A stretch of 64,000 nucleotides of DNA, from the IMG/VR virus record IMGVR_UViG_3300046656_000199, positions 1-64,000 of that record; one strand, 5' to 3'. The stretch comes from a virus. Position numbers and translations under genes: made by a program. Position 1 is the first letter of the stretch. Each line of letters opens with the position of its first letter. Positions 8,785 through 16,010 of this stretch are shown here, in pieces. Below the pieces are notes generated by a model, which was not told the origin of the DNA, ran no database searches, and saw nothing but the letters and a program-made list of their open reading frames with translations.

Positions 8785-9168
8785 ATCGCCGTCGCAACTC
8801 CCGTAATCACCTGGCTGGCCACCATCCAGGCCGGCGTCGGCATCGGCCAGAGCAGTTCGTTCACGTTCACCATCCATCTGACGCAGGCGTGGCAATTGGT
8901 CTGCCCCATTCAGGTCCGATTCCCCACCAACGTCTCGGCCGGGCCGCAGATCAGTGTCTATCGTTCGCTCGACGGTGGCCTGACCTTCGACACGGTGGCG
9001 ATTCAGCCGCTCGGAATTAACCGGCAGAGTGGCGGCGTGGCCACCATCTCGCTGAAGCTGGAAACGGGCCAGTACGCCGTGCAAGTCCTAAGCGGCGGCG
9101 GCTCGTCGGCGACGTGGACCATTGCGGTTTTAACGCAGCAGACGCTTACCAGCATCTCGAATATTTGA
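8785..9168 (+). CDS. Hypothetical virion protein with non-standard start
   Basis: The open frame after 8772 reads as sensible protein (IAVATPVITWLATIQAGVG...) but has no ATG, GTG or TTG until TTG 8896, which would cut off about 37 sound residues. An ATC at 8785 follows GAGAGG by six or seven bases, so an ATC start is proposed. The 127 residues are beta-rich (SVYRSLDGGLTFDTVAI, QYAVQVLSGGGSSATWTI), as in planctomycete phage structural proteins. Start uncertain; frame confident. Confidence 0.5.
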   Translation: MAVATPVITWLATIQAGVGIGQSSSFTFTIHLTQAWQLVCPIQVRFPTNVSAGPQISVYRSLDGGLTFDTVAIQPLGINRQSGGVATISLKLETGQYAVQVLSGGGSSATWTIAVLTQQTLTSISNI

Positions 9169-9177
9169 ACGCTTAAT

Positions 9178-9205
9178 TTGACTAGCGGCTAGTAATCGGT
9201 AAAAT
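9178..9205 (+). promoter_or_regulatory. Sigma70-like promoter for HNH gene
   Basis: TTGACT (9178-9183), 16-base spacer, TAAAAT (9200-9205), in a short AT-rich island about 30 bases before ATG 9237. It gives the HNH gene its own transcription inside the late operon. Confidence 0.5.
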
Positions 9206-9236
9206 GTCGTAATCCTGCCGTAAAAGGAGAACGACA

Positions 9237-10004
9237 ATGATGACAAGATGGCGAGAACTGTCGGAAGTCGTGGGGTACGAAACGTGCGCCGGCTATCGCG
9301 TATCCGACACCGGTCAGATGCAGACTCGTAAGGTGCGATCGAAGGGGAAAAATCCGCCAGGACAAAGAGGGGTACGGTGGGTGATCGGAAACATTTGGCT
9401 TCCACTGAAGGTCACAAAAAACACGCTCACAGCCTATGGGCAGGTGCAACTGCTGGTGAACGACAAGCAAAGGACCGTTCTTGTTCATCACCTTGTGATG
9501 CTCGCGTTCGGCTCTCCGAAGCCGCATCCGAAAGCATGGGTGCTGCACCGCGACGACAACAAGGACAACAACGCCATCGGCAACCTGTATTGGGGTACGC
9601 CCAAACAGAACTGCGATGATCGCGCCCGCAACGGTCACCAGATCAATCTTCGCGGAGAGGATTGCCCCTATGCCAGATTGACCGAGGATCAGGTGCGAGA
9701 AATCATGGCCAGTCCAGAGTCATACTCTGTGATCGAATCTCGGTTCGGAGTCAGCAACAGCATGGTGAGCTTCATCAAAAGCGGCAAGCGATGGGCGCAT
9801 GTCCAAGGGGAAAAGTTGCGACGTAAACAAGGGCCGCCGGTGGGAACTCCTTCTGTGAGGCGATCTCTGACCGATGCGCAAGCCGCTGATGTCCGTCGTC
9901 GAGCGTTGGCGGGCGAGAGTCAGCGGTCACTAGCCACCGAGTTCGGCATTCCGCAACAATGCGTGTCGAAGATAAAGTGCGGCCTCATTTACTCCAACGC
10001 CTGA
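9237..10004 (+). CDS. HNH homing endonuclease (NUMOD4/HNH plus two HTH-like repeats)
   Basis: 255 residues, ATG 9237 behind AAAGGAGAACGACA. N-terminal block (W-x-ELSEVVGYETCAGYRVSDTG) fits a NUMOD4 DNA-binding module. The HNH core follows: VHHLVMLAFG (His84/85), HRDDNKDNN (104-112) and NLYWGTPKQN. The C-terminus has two related helical repeats (LTEDQVREIM... and LTDAQAADVRRR...) ending in HTH segments that should set site specificity. Classic free-standing phage homing gene, inserted between glycosyltransferase and fibre genes; its codon use and base composition are less GC-rich than its neighbours. Confidence 0.85.
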   Translation: MMTRWRELSEVVGYETCAGYRVSDTGQMQTRKVRSKGKNPPGQRGVRWVIGNIWLPLKVTKNTLTAYGQVQLLVNDKQRTVLVHHLVMLAFGSPKPHPKAWVLHRDDNKDNNAIGNLYWGTPKQNCDDRARNGHQINLRGEDCPYARLTEDQVREIMASPESYSVIESRFGVSNSMVSFIKSGKRWAHVQGEKLRRKQGPPVGTPSVRRSLTDAQAADVRRRALAGESQRSLATEFGIPQQCVSKIKCGLIYSNA

Positions 10005-10011
10005 GCGAGAC

Positions 10012-12279
10012 ATGGCCGGCACCAACTCCCTGCTTCAGCGCATCTTCGGCCTGACGGACACCCACAACCGGCGTCCGCAGCGGTCGGATTTCATCGGACT
10101 CAATCAGGAGTCCGAGCAGATGCGGAATCTGGTCGCCGTCTTCCCACTTTGGGAAGGCGGGGGCACCATCTTCGACGTCGGCCCCTACGGTTTCATCGGC
10201 AGGCCGACTAATACGTTGTGGGCCTACGATCCGTACTTCGGCATCGTGTCGCAGTGGGACGGGGGATTACCGAGCGGCGCCAATAACACACCGACGCTGG
10301 CCCGCAACTACAAGGTGACTGGCAACACGGGGTACGTCAGCGGGTTCCCCGACCCGCTCGATTTTGGGCGCATCAGCGGCGGCCTGAACCCCGCCAAACT
10401 AACCTCCAAGTCCTTCAGCATCGCTGCATGGGTCAAGGTCACGATTCCACCGGGGCAGGTGGACAAGGCGAACAACCCGCCGAACATGTACATTGTGACG
10501 TTTGATTGCCTCGATGGGGCGAGTTTCCCCGGCTACGGATTCGGCTGCTCGATGCCAAACGCTCAGGACCGCATCATCGCGGAATGGGACGTGGACGGCA
10601 GCGGCTCTCAGGCCAGCATCTTCGGCCGCGTGCCGATCAACGACGGTAACTGGCATCACATCGTTGCCGTCTATGAGAGTCCCGACGTCGGCGGCGGCAC
10701 AATGGCTACCTACGTCGACGGGCAATTCGACATGGACCAGTCGGGCGGCTCGCCCTCGGGCACGCTGGTCACGCCAGTACCTTTCCTGCTCTCAGCGGGA
10801 GACAACGCGCCTCAGGGCATTTTCTTCATTGGTTCGGACGACGACGGCAAGGGGTCACAGTTCAACGGCCTGCTGTGCGACCTGCGCCTCTACAATCGTG
10901 CCATCACACTGCCCGAAGTGCTGGCCATGTTCGCGCCCGATACGCGCTGGCAGCTTTACAACCCGCGCCGCAGTTACACGGCGTTCCCGAAGCCACCGCC
11001 CCCGCCGATTACCGCTGCGGATTCGCCGCTGACCACGGACAGCGTGGACCGGGTCGCCTCGGCCGCGCGCACGACCGATGATTCGCCCGCCACGACGGAC
11101 AGCGTGGTGCGAGCCATCACGTTCGTCCGCACGACCAGCGATGCGCCGCAGACCACTGATAGCGTCTCGGCGGTGCGCACCCTCATTCGCGTGCCGGTCG
11201 ATTTCCCCTCGACATCGGAAACACTGGCCGTTGCATCGACGCTGGTCCGGGCCATTGCGGACAGTCCGGCGACGACCGACAGTGTCAACGCGGTCAAAGC
11301 TCAGCTACGTTCGGCCACGGATGCGCCGGCGACCACCGACGCCGCCACCCGCGTTCTGACGGTGACCCGTTCGCTGACCAGCGCTCCGGCGACCACGGAC
11401 AGTATCGTTCGCATCGCATCGCTGGTGCGGACGGCGAGCGATGCACCGGCGACGACCGATGTGGCGTCTCAGCTCGTCTTCGTGACTCGCGCCTTCGCCG
11501 ATGCTTCCGCCACGACGGACAGCATCGCCATCGTCAGCACGTTGGTCCGCGCTGCCAGCGATTCACCGCAGACGACGGACGCCACCGTTCGTGTCGCAGC
11601 ACTGGTGCGGACGACGTCGGATTCGCCGCAGACGACGGATAGCATTGTCCTCGTCAGTACGTTGGCGCGTACGGTGAGCGATTCGCCCCTGATGACGGAC
11701 AGCGCTGCGCGGGTTGGCACATTTTTCCGTTCGATCTCGGACGCCCCGGCCACGACGGAAAGCGTGGTACGGTCCTTCGTCATCATCCGAACCACCACGG
11801 ATTCCCCGGCCACAGCCGAGTCGATCGCCAGCACGTCCGCGAAAATCCGCACGGTATCCGACAGCCCGACCACGACGGACGCGGCGCCGCGCGTCTTGAC
11901 ACTGGTGCGCGTTCTCGTCGATTCTGTGTCCACCGTAGACGTGCCGGTACGCAACGCGCTGCTGGTACGATCGGCCACGGAAACGCCGACGACGACGGAT
12001 AGTGTTGTGCGTGTGCAGTCAAACAGCCGGACGGCGCACGATACGCCGTCGAGCACGGACGCCCTCGCTCGCATTCTGGCCATGGCGCGCTCGATCAGCA
12101 GTGCGCCGACGACGACGGATGCGGCAGTGGCCACGATCATTCAGCCCGTGGCGTTCGAGGCGGGCGGTACGCCGTTCGGGAGTGTTGACCCCGGACGAGG
12201 CTTCACTCTGCGGGATCAGGGCCAGAGGTTCGAGGGTTTCGATCCTGGCCGATCGTGGAAGGGAGGGCCGTCACCATGA
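10012..12279 (+). CDS. LamG-domain fibre protein with nineteen 20-residue repeats
   Basis: 755 residues from ATG 10012. Residues about 130-310 form a concanavalin/LamG-like jelly roll (SFSIAAWVKV, NDGNWHHIVAVYES, YVDGQFD, LCDLRLYNRAITLPEV), a fold that often binds sugars. A PPPPP linker at about 330 leads into nineteen tandem 20-residue units (336-715) with consensus like SDSPATTDSVVRV-x-TLVRT. A short Gly/Phe-rich tail follows (GSVDPGRGF, FDPGRSW). Likely receptor-binding or head-fibre protein whose repeat stalk sets length. Overlaps the next gene by ATGA. Confidence 0.7.
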   Translation: MAGTNSLLQRIFGLTDTHNRRPQRSDFIGLNQESEQMRNLVAVFPLWEGGGTIFDVGPYGFIGRPTNTLWAYDPYFGIVSQWDGGLPSGANNTPTLARNYKVTGNTGYVSGFPDPLDFGRISGGLNPAKLTSKSFSIAAWVKVTIPPGQVDKANNPPNMYIVTFDCLDGASFPGYGFGCSMPNAQDRIIAEWDVDGSGSQASIFGRVPINDGNWHHIVAVYESPDVGGGTMATYVDGQFDMDQSGGSPSGTLVTPVPFLLSAGDNAPQGIFFIGSDDDGKGSQFNGLLCDLRLYNRAITLPEVLAMFAPDTRWQLYNPRRSYTAFPKPPPPPITAADSPLTTDSVDRVASAARTTDDSPATTDSVVRAITFVRTTSDAPQTTDSVSAVRTLIRVPVDFPSTSETLAVASTLVRAIADSPATTDSVNAVKAQLRSATDAPATTDAATRVLTVTRSLTSAPATTDSIVRIASLVRTASDAPATTDVASQLVFVTRAFADASATTDSIAIVSTLVRAASDSPQTTDATVRVAALVRTTSDSPQTTDSIVLVSTLARTVSDSPLMTDSAARVGTFFRSISDAPATTESVVRSFVIIRTTTDSPATAESIASTSAKIRTVSDSPTTTDAAPRVLTLVRVLVDSVSTVDVPVRNALLVRSATETPTTTDSVVRVQSNSRTAHDTPSSTDALARILAMARSISSAPTTTDAAVATIIQPVAFEAGGTPFGSVDPGRGFTLRDQGQRFEGFDPGRSWKGGPSP
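11017..12156 (+). repeat. Nineteen tandem 60-bp coding repeats
   Basis: Each 60-bp unit encodes 20 residues built on [ST]D[SA]PxTTDSVxRVxxLVRT. Units are diverged at the DNA level, so this is an old, selected protein repeat rather than a recent slippage product. Confidence 0.85.
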
Positions 12280-12569
12280 GTACGTTGATTGCGACGGTCC
12301 GCACCAAGCGCGTTGACTGGTCGCGCGTGTACAACTTTGACTTCTCGGCGTTCGGCGAATTCTCCGAGGACTCCGAGACGATCTCGACCGCCGAGGTTAC
12401 TTCGTTGCCGTCGGGTCTGACGGTCGGATCAGCGACCATTGACAACCTGCTGGTGCAGGTCCGCATCTCCGGGGGCGTGGCCGGCGTGTCCTACACGCTC
12501 GAATGCCAGATCACCACATCGAGCGGTTCCGTACTCAAGTTGCAGGGCATCCTCAACGTCGTGGCCTGA
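12276..12569 (+). CDS. Small beta-rich virion protein
   Basis: 97 residues; ATG 12276 overlaps the stop of the fibre gene and is preceded by GGGAGGG eight bases away. Contains TAEVTSLPSGLTVGSATIDNL and a VSYTLECQITTSSG strand pair, similar to small tail/fibre-associated beta proteins found beside head-tail genes. Function unknown. Confidence 0.6.
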   Translation: MSTLIATVRTKRVDWSRVYNFDFSAFGEFSEDSETISTAEVTSLPSGLTVGSATIDNLLVQVRISGGVAGVSYTLECQITTSSGSVLKLQGILNVVA

Positions 12570-13048
12570 TGCCGGTTTGCTCCCGCCCCGCCGCGGTCGG
12601 CATACTGCCGCTCATGCCGACAACCATGTTTACGACTGACGAGCAGGTCAAGCAGGATCTCGCCGACGCCCTCAAGGTCGACGTGGATGACCTCGTGTCG
12701 TCGTGGTCCAACAACGTCGGGCGCTGTCACGCGCTAGCCGCGGGCGAGGTCGCAACCATTCTGCTGGCCCGAGGCTACACATCAGATCAGATTGACGCCT
12801 GGGATGACGGGGCGGCATGGGAGAGGCAGTTATCGCTGTGGTACTTGAGCAGCATGCCACAGGGGCAGAGTGTTTTCGATAAGGTGGCGATTGACGCCTA
12901 CGACGTGCGAAAGAAACTGGCGTGCATCACGCTGCGGGTCAGCGCCAAGCTCATCAAGCCCGACAGCACCGACGGCAACGTGTCATTCGGCGCGATAACG
13001 ACATCTGACTATGACGTCTTCGGCAACCCCGACGAAATCCGGTGGTGA
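12569..13048 (+). CDS. Putative head-tail connector/adaptor protein
   Basis: 159 residues from ATG 12569, which overlaps the previous TGA; ATG 12614 (MPTTMFTTDEQVKQ) is an alternative and may be the real N-terminus. Helical protein (DLADALKVDVDDL, DKVAIDAYDVRKKLACITLRVSAKL). In this order (before a gpG-like and a tail-terminator-like gene) such proteins are neck adaptors. Family not identified with certainty. Confidence 0.55.
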   Translation: MPVCSRPAAVGILPLMPTTMFTTDEQVKQDLADALKVDVDDLVSSWSNNVGRCHALAAGEVATILLARGYTSDQIDAWDDGAAWERQLSLWYLSSMPQGQSVFDKVAIDAYDVRKKLACITLRVSAKLIKPDSTDGNVSFGAITTSDYDVFGNPDEIRW

Positions 13049-13049
13049 T

Positions 13050-13520
13050 GTGGCCGACGAGACAATCACCCTCGACAATCTTCCCTCGTGGGCCGCGGCC
13101 AAAGCCCGTGCCCTCGCCGGCGCCTCGTTTGTGCCGCTCATCAAGATTTTCCGGCTGCTCATCATCGGCGACGTTCGCCAGGCGTTCGCGAAGGAAGCCG
13201 ATCCCGTCACCGGCGCAGCGTGGGCACGCTTCGCCCCGTCCACGCTGAAGAAGAAGAAACGTGGTACGTCGCCGAAACTGCTCCGCGACACGGGCATCCT
13301 CGCCGCCAGCGTGTCCGCAGCCGGGGGCGCGGGCAACATCGACGAGGTGACGGCGACCAGCCTGCGTTTCGGCTCGGCCCTGCCGCGGGCGGCGTGGCAT
13401 AACGAGGGGACGCGCAGGATCCCGCAACGGCGGTTCATCGGCGTGGGGCCGTCTCTCGTCGCCAGGATGGAGCAAGCCACGGCGGAATTCGCCGCCGGGC
13501 TGATCGGGGGCAAGCCGTGA
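13050..13520 (+). CDS. Phage virion morphogenesis protein, Mu gpG-like
   Basis: 156 residues from GTG 13050, just after the previous TGA (ATG 13011 would overlap by 38 bases). Matches the phage virion morphogenesis family: SPKLLRDTGILAASV, RFGSALPRAAWHNEGTRRIP, and RRFIGVGPSL near the C-terminus. These proteins join tail to head or complete the tail. Overlaps the next gene by four bases. Confidence 0.75.
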   Translation: MADETITLDNLPSWAAAKARALAGASFVPLIKIFRLLIIGDVRQAFAKEADPVTGAAWARFAPSTLKKKKRGTSPKLLRDTGILAASVSAAGGAGNIDEVTATSLRFGSALPRAAWHNEGTRRIPQRRFIGVGPSLVARMEQATAEFAAGLIGGKP

Positions 13521-14212
13521 CGCTCGCACTGACCGTGACGGATAACGGTGACGGCACCGGCGCGCTGGCCAGCATCACGGGCAGCGCGGGCGCGTCGAAC
13601 ATCGTCTACGTCCAGTCGGCAAGCGGCAACTCGCTCTCTCCCGTAGGCAGTCGCACGGGGGACGGCAACGTCCCTCTCTCGCTCAACGATGGGCACTATC
13701 TCGCACTCGTGCAGGCCAACGGCGGTGTCTTCACCTCGCTCTACCCCTTCCTCGTCACCAACAACGCCGAGGCCGTTCATGAGCGCTGCGTGCTGGCGAT
13801 CAAGGCGATCATTCAGACACTCGTTCTGCCGAACCTCGACCCGTCCCGCGTGGTGGACCAGATTCTCCCCACCGACGCCAACCTCATGTATCCCGCCGTG
13901 CTCATCACCATCGAGGGCGAGGCTGAGGAAGAAGACCTGACGATGACGAGCACGGACGACATCCTCTACCCCGTGCGTGTGTGGATCTGTGACCGCTCCG
14001 ACTCCATGTCCGTCGAGAAGCGATCCCGTTACCTGCTCTGGCGACAGCGCATCCACCGGGCACTGCGGCACCGGCGCCTTCTGCCCAGCGTCACGGAAGT
14101 GATCGACGTGCGGACGCGCCTGATGCCCGTGGTCGATTTCAAGGTGCAGGAGTTTCAGGTGGTGACGATGGGGCTTGTCGTGCTGTGTCGATCGCGCGAG
14201 CCGCGCGGGTAG
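13517..14212 (+). CDS. Putative tail completion/terminator protein with N-terminal beta extension
   Basis: 231 residues, GTG 13517 overlapping the previous stop (GTGA). Residues 1-85 are an Ig-like beta segment (LTVTDNGDGTGALASITGS). The remainder (LAIKAIIQTLVLPNL, YPAVLITIEGEAEEEDL, DVRTRLMPVVDFKV) fits small tail-completion proteins that sit between gpG-like and tail-tube genes. Role inferred mainly from order. Confidence 0.55.
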   Translation: MTLALTVTDNGDGTGALASITGSAGASNIVYVQSASGNSLSPVGSRTGDGNVPLSLNDGHYLALVQANGGVFTSLYPFLVTNNAEAVHERCVLAIKAIIQTLVLPNLDPSRVVDQILPTDANLMYPAVLITIEGEAEEEDLTMTSTDDILYPVRVWICDRSDSMSVEKRSRYLLWRQRIHRALRHRRLLPSVTEVIDVRTRLMPVVDFKVQEFQVVTMGLVVLCRSREPRG

Positions 14213-14276
14213 CCGGTTTGCCTTCACTGCTCGTCTGCGGTCACACTGTCAGCGTCATCAATTGCGGGGGTGAAGC

Positions 14277-15188
14277 ATGTCGAGTGGCGTTTACGGGTGG
14301 GCAACCAGACTGGCCGTTGCCGCGGCCGATCCTGCCATTGCCGGCGAACGGCTCAATTTCGACGAGGCCAACGTCGTTCTCGTCGAGGACATCTTCGACG
14401 GTAACGGCATGCGCGGTACGCGCTCCTCGTCGAAGGAGAACACGCGGCCCGGCCTGCGCCACGTTTCTGGGCCGATTCGTCTCAAGCCCACGCCAGTCGA
14501 ATGGGCGGTGCTTCTGCCGTGGATCTACGGTGGCACGCCGTCAGGAACTTCGTATCCTCTTGCCGACGCTCTCGGCGAAAAGTATGTGATGATCGGCAGG
14601 GATGACGGCACCTCGGGCAAGGTCTACGTCTACAACGGCTGCAAGGTGGACAAGGCCACGATCCGTTCCACGCGCGGCGGTGCTGTGACGCTGGACCTCG
14701 AAGTCGTCGGCAAGGATGAGACGGTAAGCAACGCGGGTACGGCTGGATCGTTCCCCGCCCTGACGTTCGACGCCACCGCCGGACCGTTCATGTTCTTCGA
14801 CGCCAGCGGCGCCATTACCGTCGCCAGCACTCCCCGCGAAGTCGAGTCGTTTGAGCTGGTCATCGACAACCATCTGGATCGGGAGCGATTCGAGAACAAC
14901 ATCACGCTCTCGCAAGTCAACCCGATGGACCGGACCATCACCTGCAGTATGTCGCTGCCCTACGGTGCCGCCGAAGCCGTGTACAACTCAGGGTCGGCAG
15001 GCGTGGCAACCGTGGCGACCTTCACGAACGCGAGCGTCAGCCTTGCTCTCACGATGGCGGCCCTCGTGTTCGGTCGGCGTTCTCCGACGTGGCAGGGCAA
15101 AAACGAGGTTATGCAGTCGATCCAGGGACGCGCCTACATGAGTTCCACGACGAAGGAGCTTACGACGGTTCTTGACAGCACGTTCTGA
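14277..15188 (+). CDS. Tail tube protein
   Basis: 303 residues, ATG 14277 behind GGGGGTGAAGC. Has the long siphophage tube layout: N-terminal strands, a SKENTRPGLRHVSGPIRLKPTPVE block, and a C-terminal beta half (ESFELVIDNHLD, ITCSMSLPYG). Directly followed by the two frameshift-linked chaperone genes and the tape measure, the standard position for the tube gene. Confidence 0.75.
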   Translation: MSSGVYGWATRLAVAAADPAIAGERLNFDEANVVLVEDIFDGNGMRGTRSSSKENTRPGLRHVSGPIRLKPTPVEWAVLLPWIYGGTPSGTSYPLADALGEKYVMIGRDDGTSGKVYVYNGCKVDKATIRSTRGGAVTLDLEVVGKDETVSNAGTAGSFPALTFDATAGPFMFFDASGAITVASTPREVESFELVIDNHLDRERFENNITLSQVNPMDRTITCSMSLPYGAAEAVYNSGSAGVATVATFTNASVSLALTMAALVFGRRSPTWQGKNEVMQSIQGRAYMSSTTKELTTVLDSTF

Positions 15189-15222
15189 CATCCTCTCGCC
15201 CATCTCCACGAGACAAAAGACA

Positions 15223-15558
15223 ATGGCCGAACCCATCGACGACGGGCAGACCTACGACGATAAGGTCGACGAACGACCCGGCTCGAAACGGCAGATCGGT
15301 TTCACCTACCGCCCGCTCAGCACGCGACAGACGTACCGCTACAACCACAAGCGCGTCCGGGGTACGGCGGACGAGCAACTGGACGCTGACCTCGCCATGC
15401 TGGTGGAGCAGATCATCAGCTGGGACCGAGCCGGCACCGTCGTCAGCAAGGCCACGCTCGAAGCCCTGCATCCGCAGACGCTCTCCGGCATCCTTGCCTT
15501 CGTGTGCGGCTACGTCCCACGCAGCAAGGACAGCAGCGAGGACGCGGAAAAAAACTGA
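15223..15558 (+). CDS. Tail assembly chaperone, gpG-type (upstream frame)
   Basis: 111 residues from ATG 15223. Between tail tube and tape measure, with a small helical C-terminus (KATLEALHPQTLSGILAFV) as in lambda gpG-like chaperones. The gene ends in GAA AAA AAC TGA, where the bases just before the stop form the slippery heptamer A AAA AAC. Most ribosomes should stop here; a minority slip -1 into the downstream frame and make the longer GT-type product. Confidence 0.8.
   Translation: MAEPIDDGQTYDDKVDERPGSKRQIGFTYRPLSTRQTYRYNHKRVRGTADEQLDADLAMLVEQIISWDRAGTVVSKATLEALHPQTLSGILAFVCGYVPRSKDSSEDAEKN
15549..15555 (+). promoter_or_regulatory. -1 ribosomal frameshift site (A AAA AAC)
   Basis: A perfect X XXY YYZ heptamer in the right phase, placed directly before the TGA (15556-15558). 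The downstream -1 frame stays open to 16007. Confidence 0.85.
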
Positions 15559-16007
15559 CGCTGGATCGGCTGCGCACGGCGGCGCGGGTGCTGATTCTGC
15601 ATCCCGAGGTAGCCGACCGATCCTGTGCCGATTGCCAGCGCTTCCTCTACGATGACACGCCGGACCGCATGGGGCCGCGCTCGCTGCGTCGGGACAGCAC
15701 AGGCAAGAAGACGCTTCCCATGTACCGCCCTCTCAACGCCGGCACGCCCTGTCACCAGTGCCCCAAGACGCCGACGAAGCAGCGTGCCGATGCCGTGGAG
15801 ATCACGCCGCGCGTCTGGTACGCTTACCAGCACTACCGCGAATGTCTGGCCGTCGGTAATTTTCCCGACGACGCTCTTGTGCGTGAGCAGGCGGCCGTCT
15901 TCCGCGACATCGAGGACGAACGCGACCGGCTGGACAGTGCGACGCTGGCGGCGAAGATTGACGGCCTGCTGATGTTGCTGCCGAGTCTGATGCTGAGAGG
16001 ACGGTGA
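15555..16007 (+). CDS. Tail assembly chaperone, T-type extension made by -1 frameshift
   Basis: Downstream frame of the chaperone pair; the full product is 15223-15555 joined to 15555-16007, about 262 residues. The extension begins LTLDRLRTAARVL and carries two Cys pairs (CADCQ and CHQCP, about 45 residues apart), a probable zinc site, then a helical tail (REQAAVFRDIEDERDRLD). In lambda-like systems the T extension binds the tail tube while G coats the tape measure. It has no good start of its own, which supports expression only by frameshift. Confidence 0.75.
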   Translation: MTLDRLRTAARVLILHPEVADRSCADCQRFLYDDTPDRMGPRSLRRDSTGKKTLPMYRPLNAGTPCHQCPKTPTKQRADAVEITPRVWYAYQHYRECLAVGNFPDDALVREQAAVFRDIEDERDRLDSATLAAKIDGLLMLLPSLMLRGR

Positions 16008-16010
16008 GCC

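Noticed and set aside
11017-12156. Diversity-generating retroelement variable region
   Set aside because: No reverse transcriptase gene or template repeat in the window; repeats are simple tandem protein repeats.
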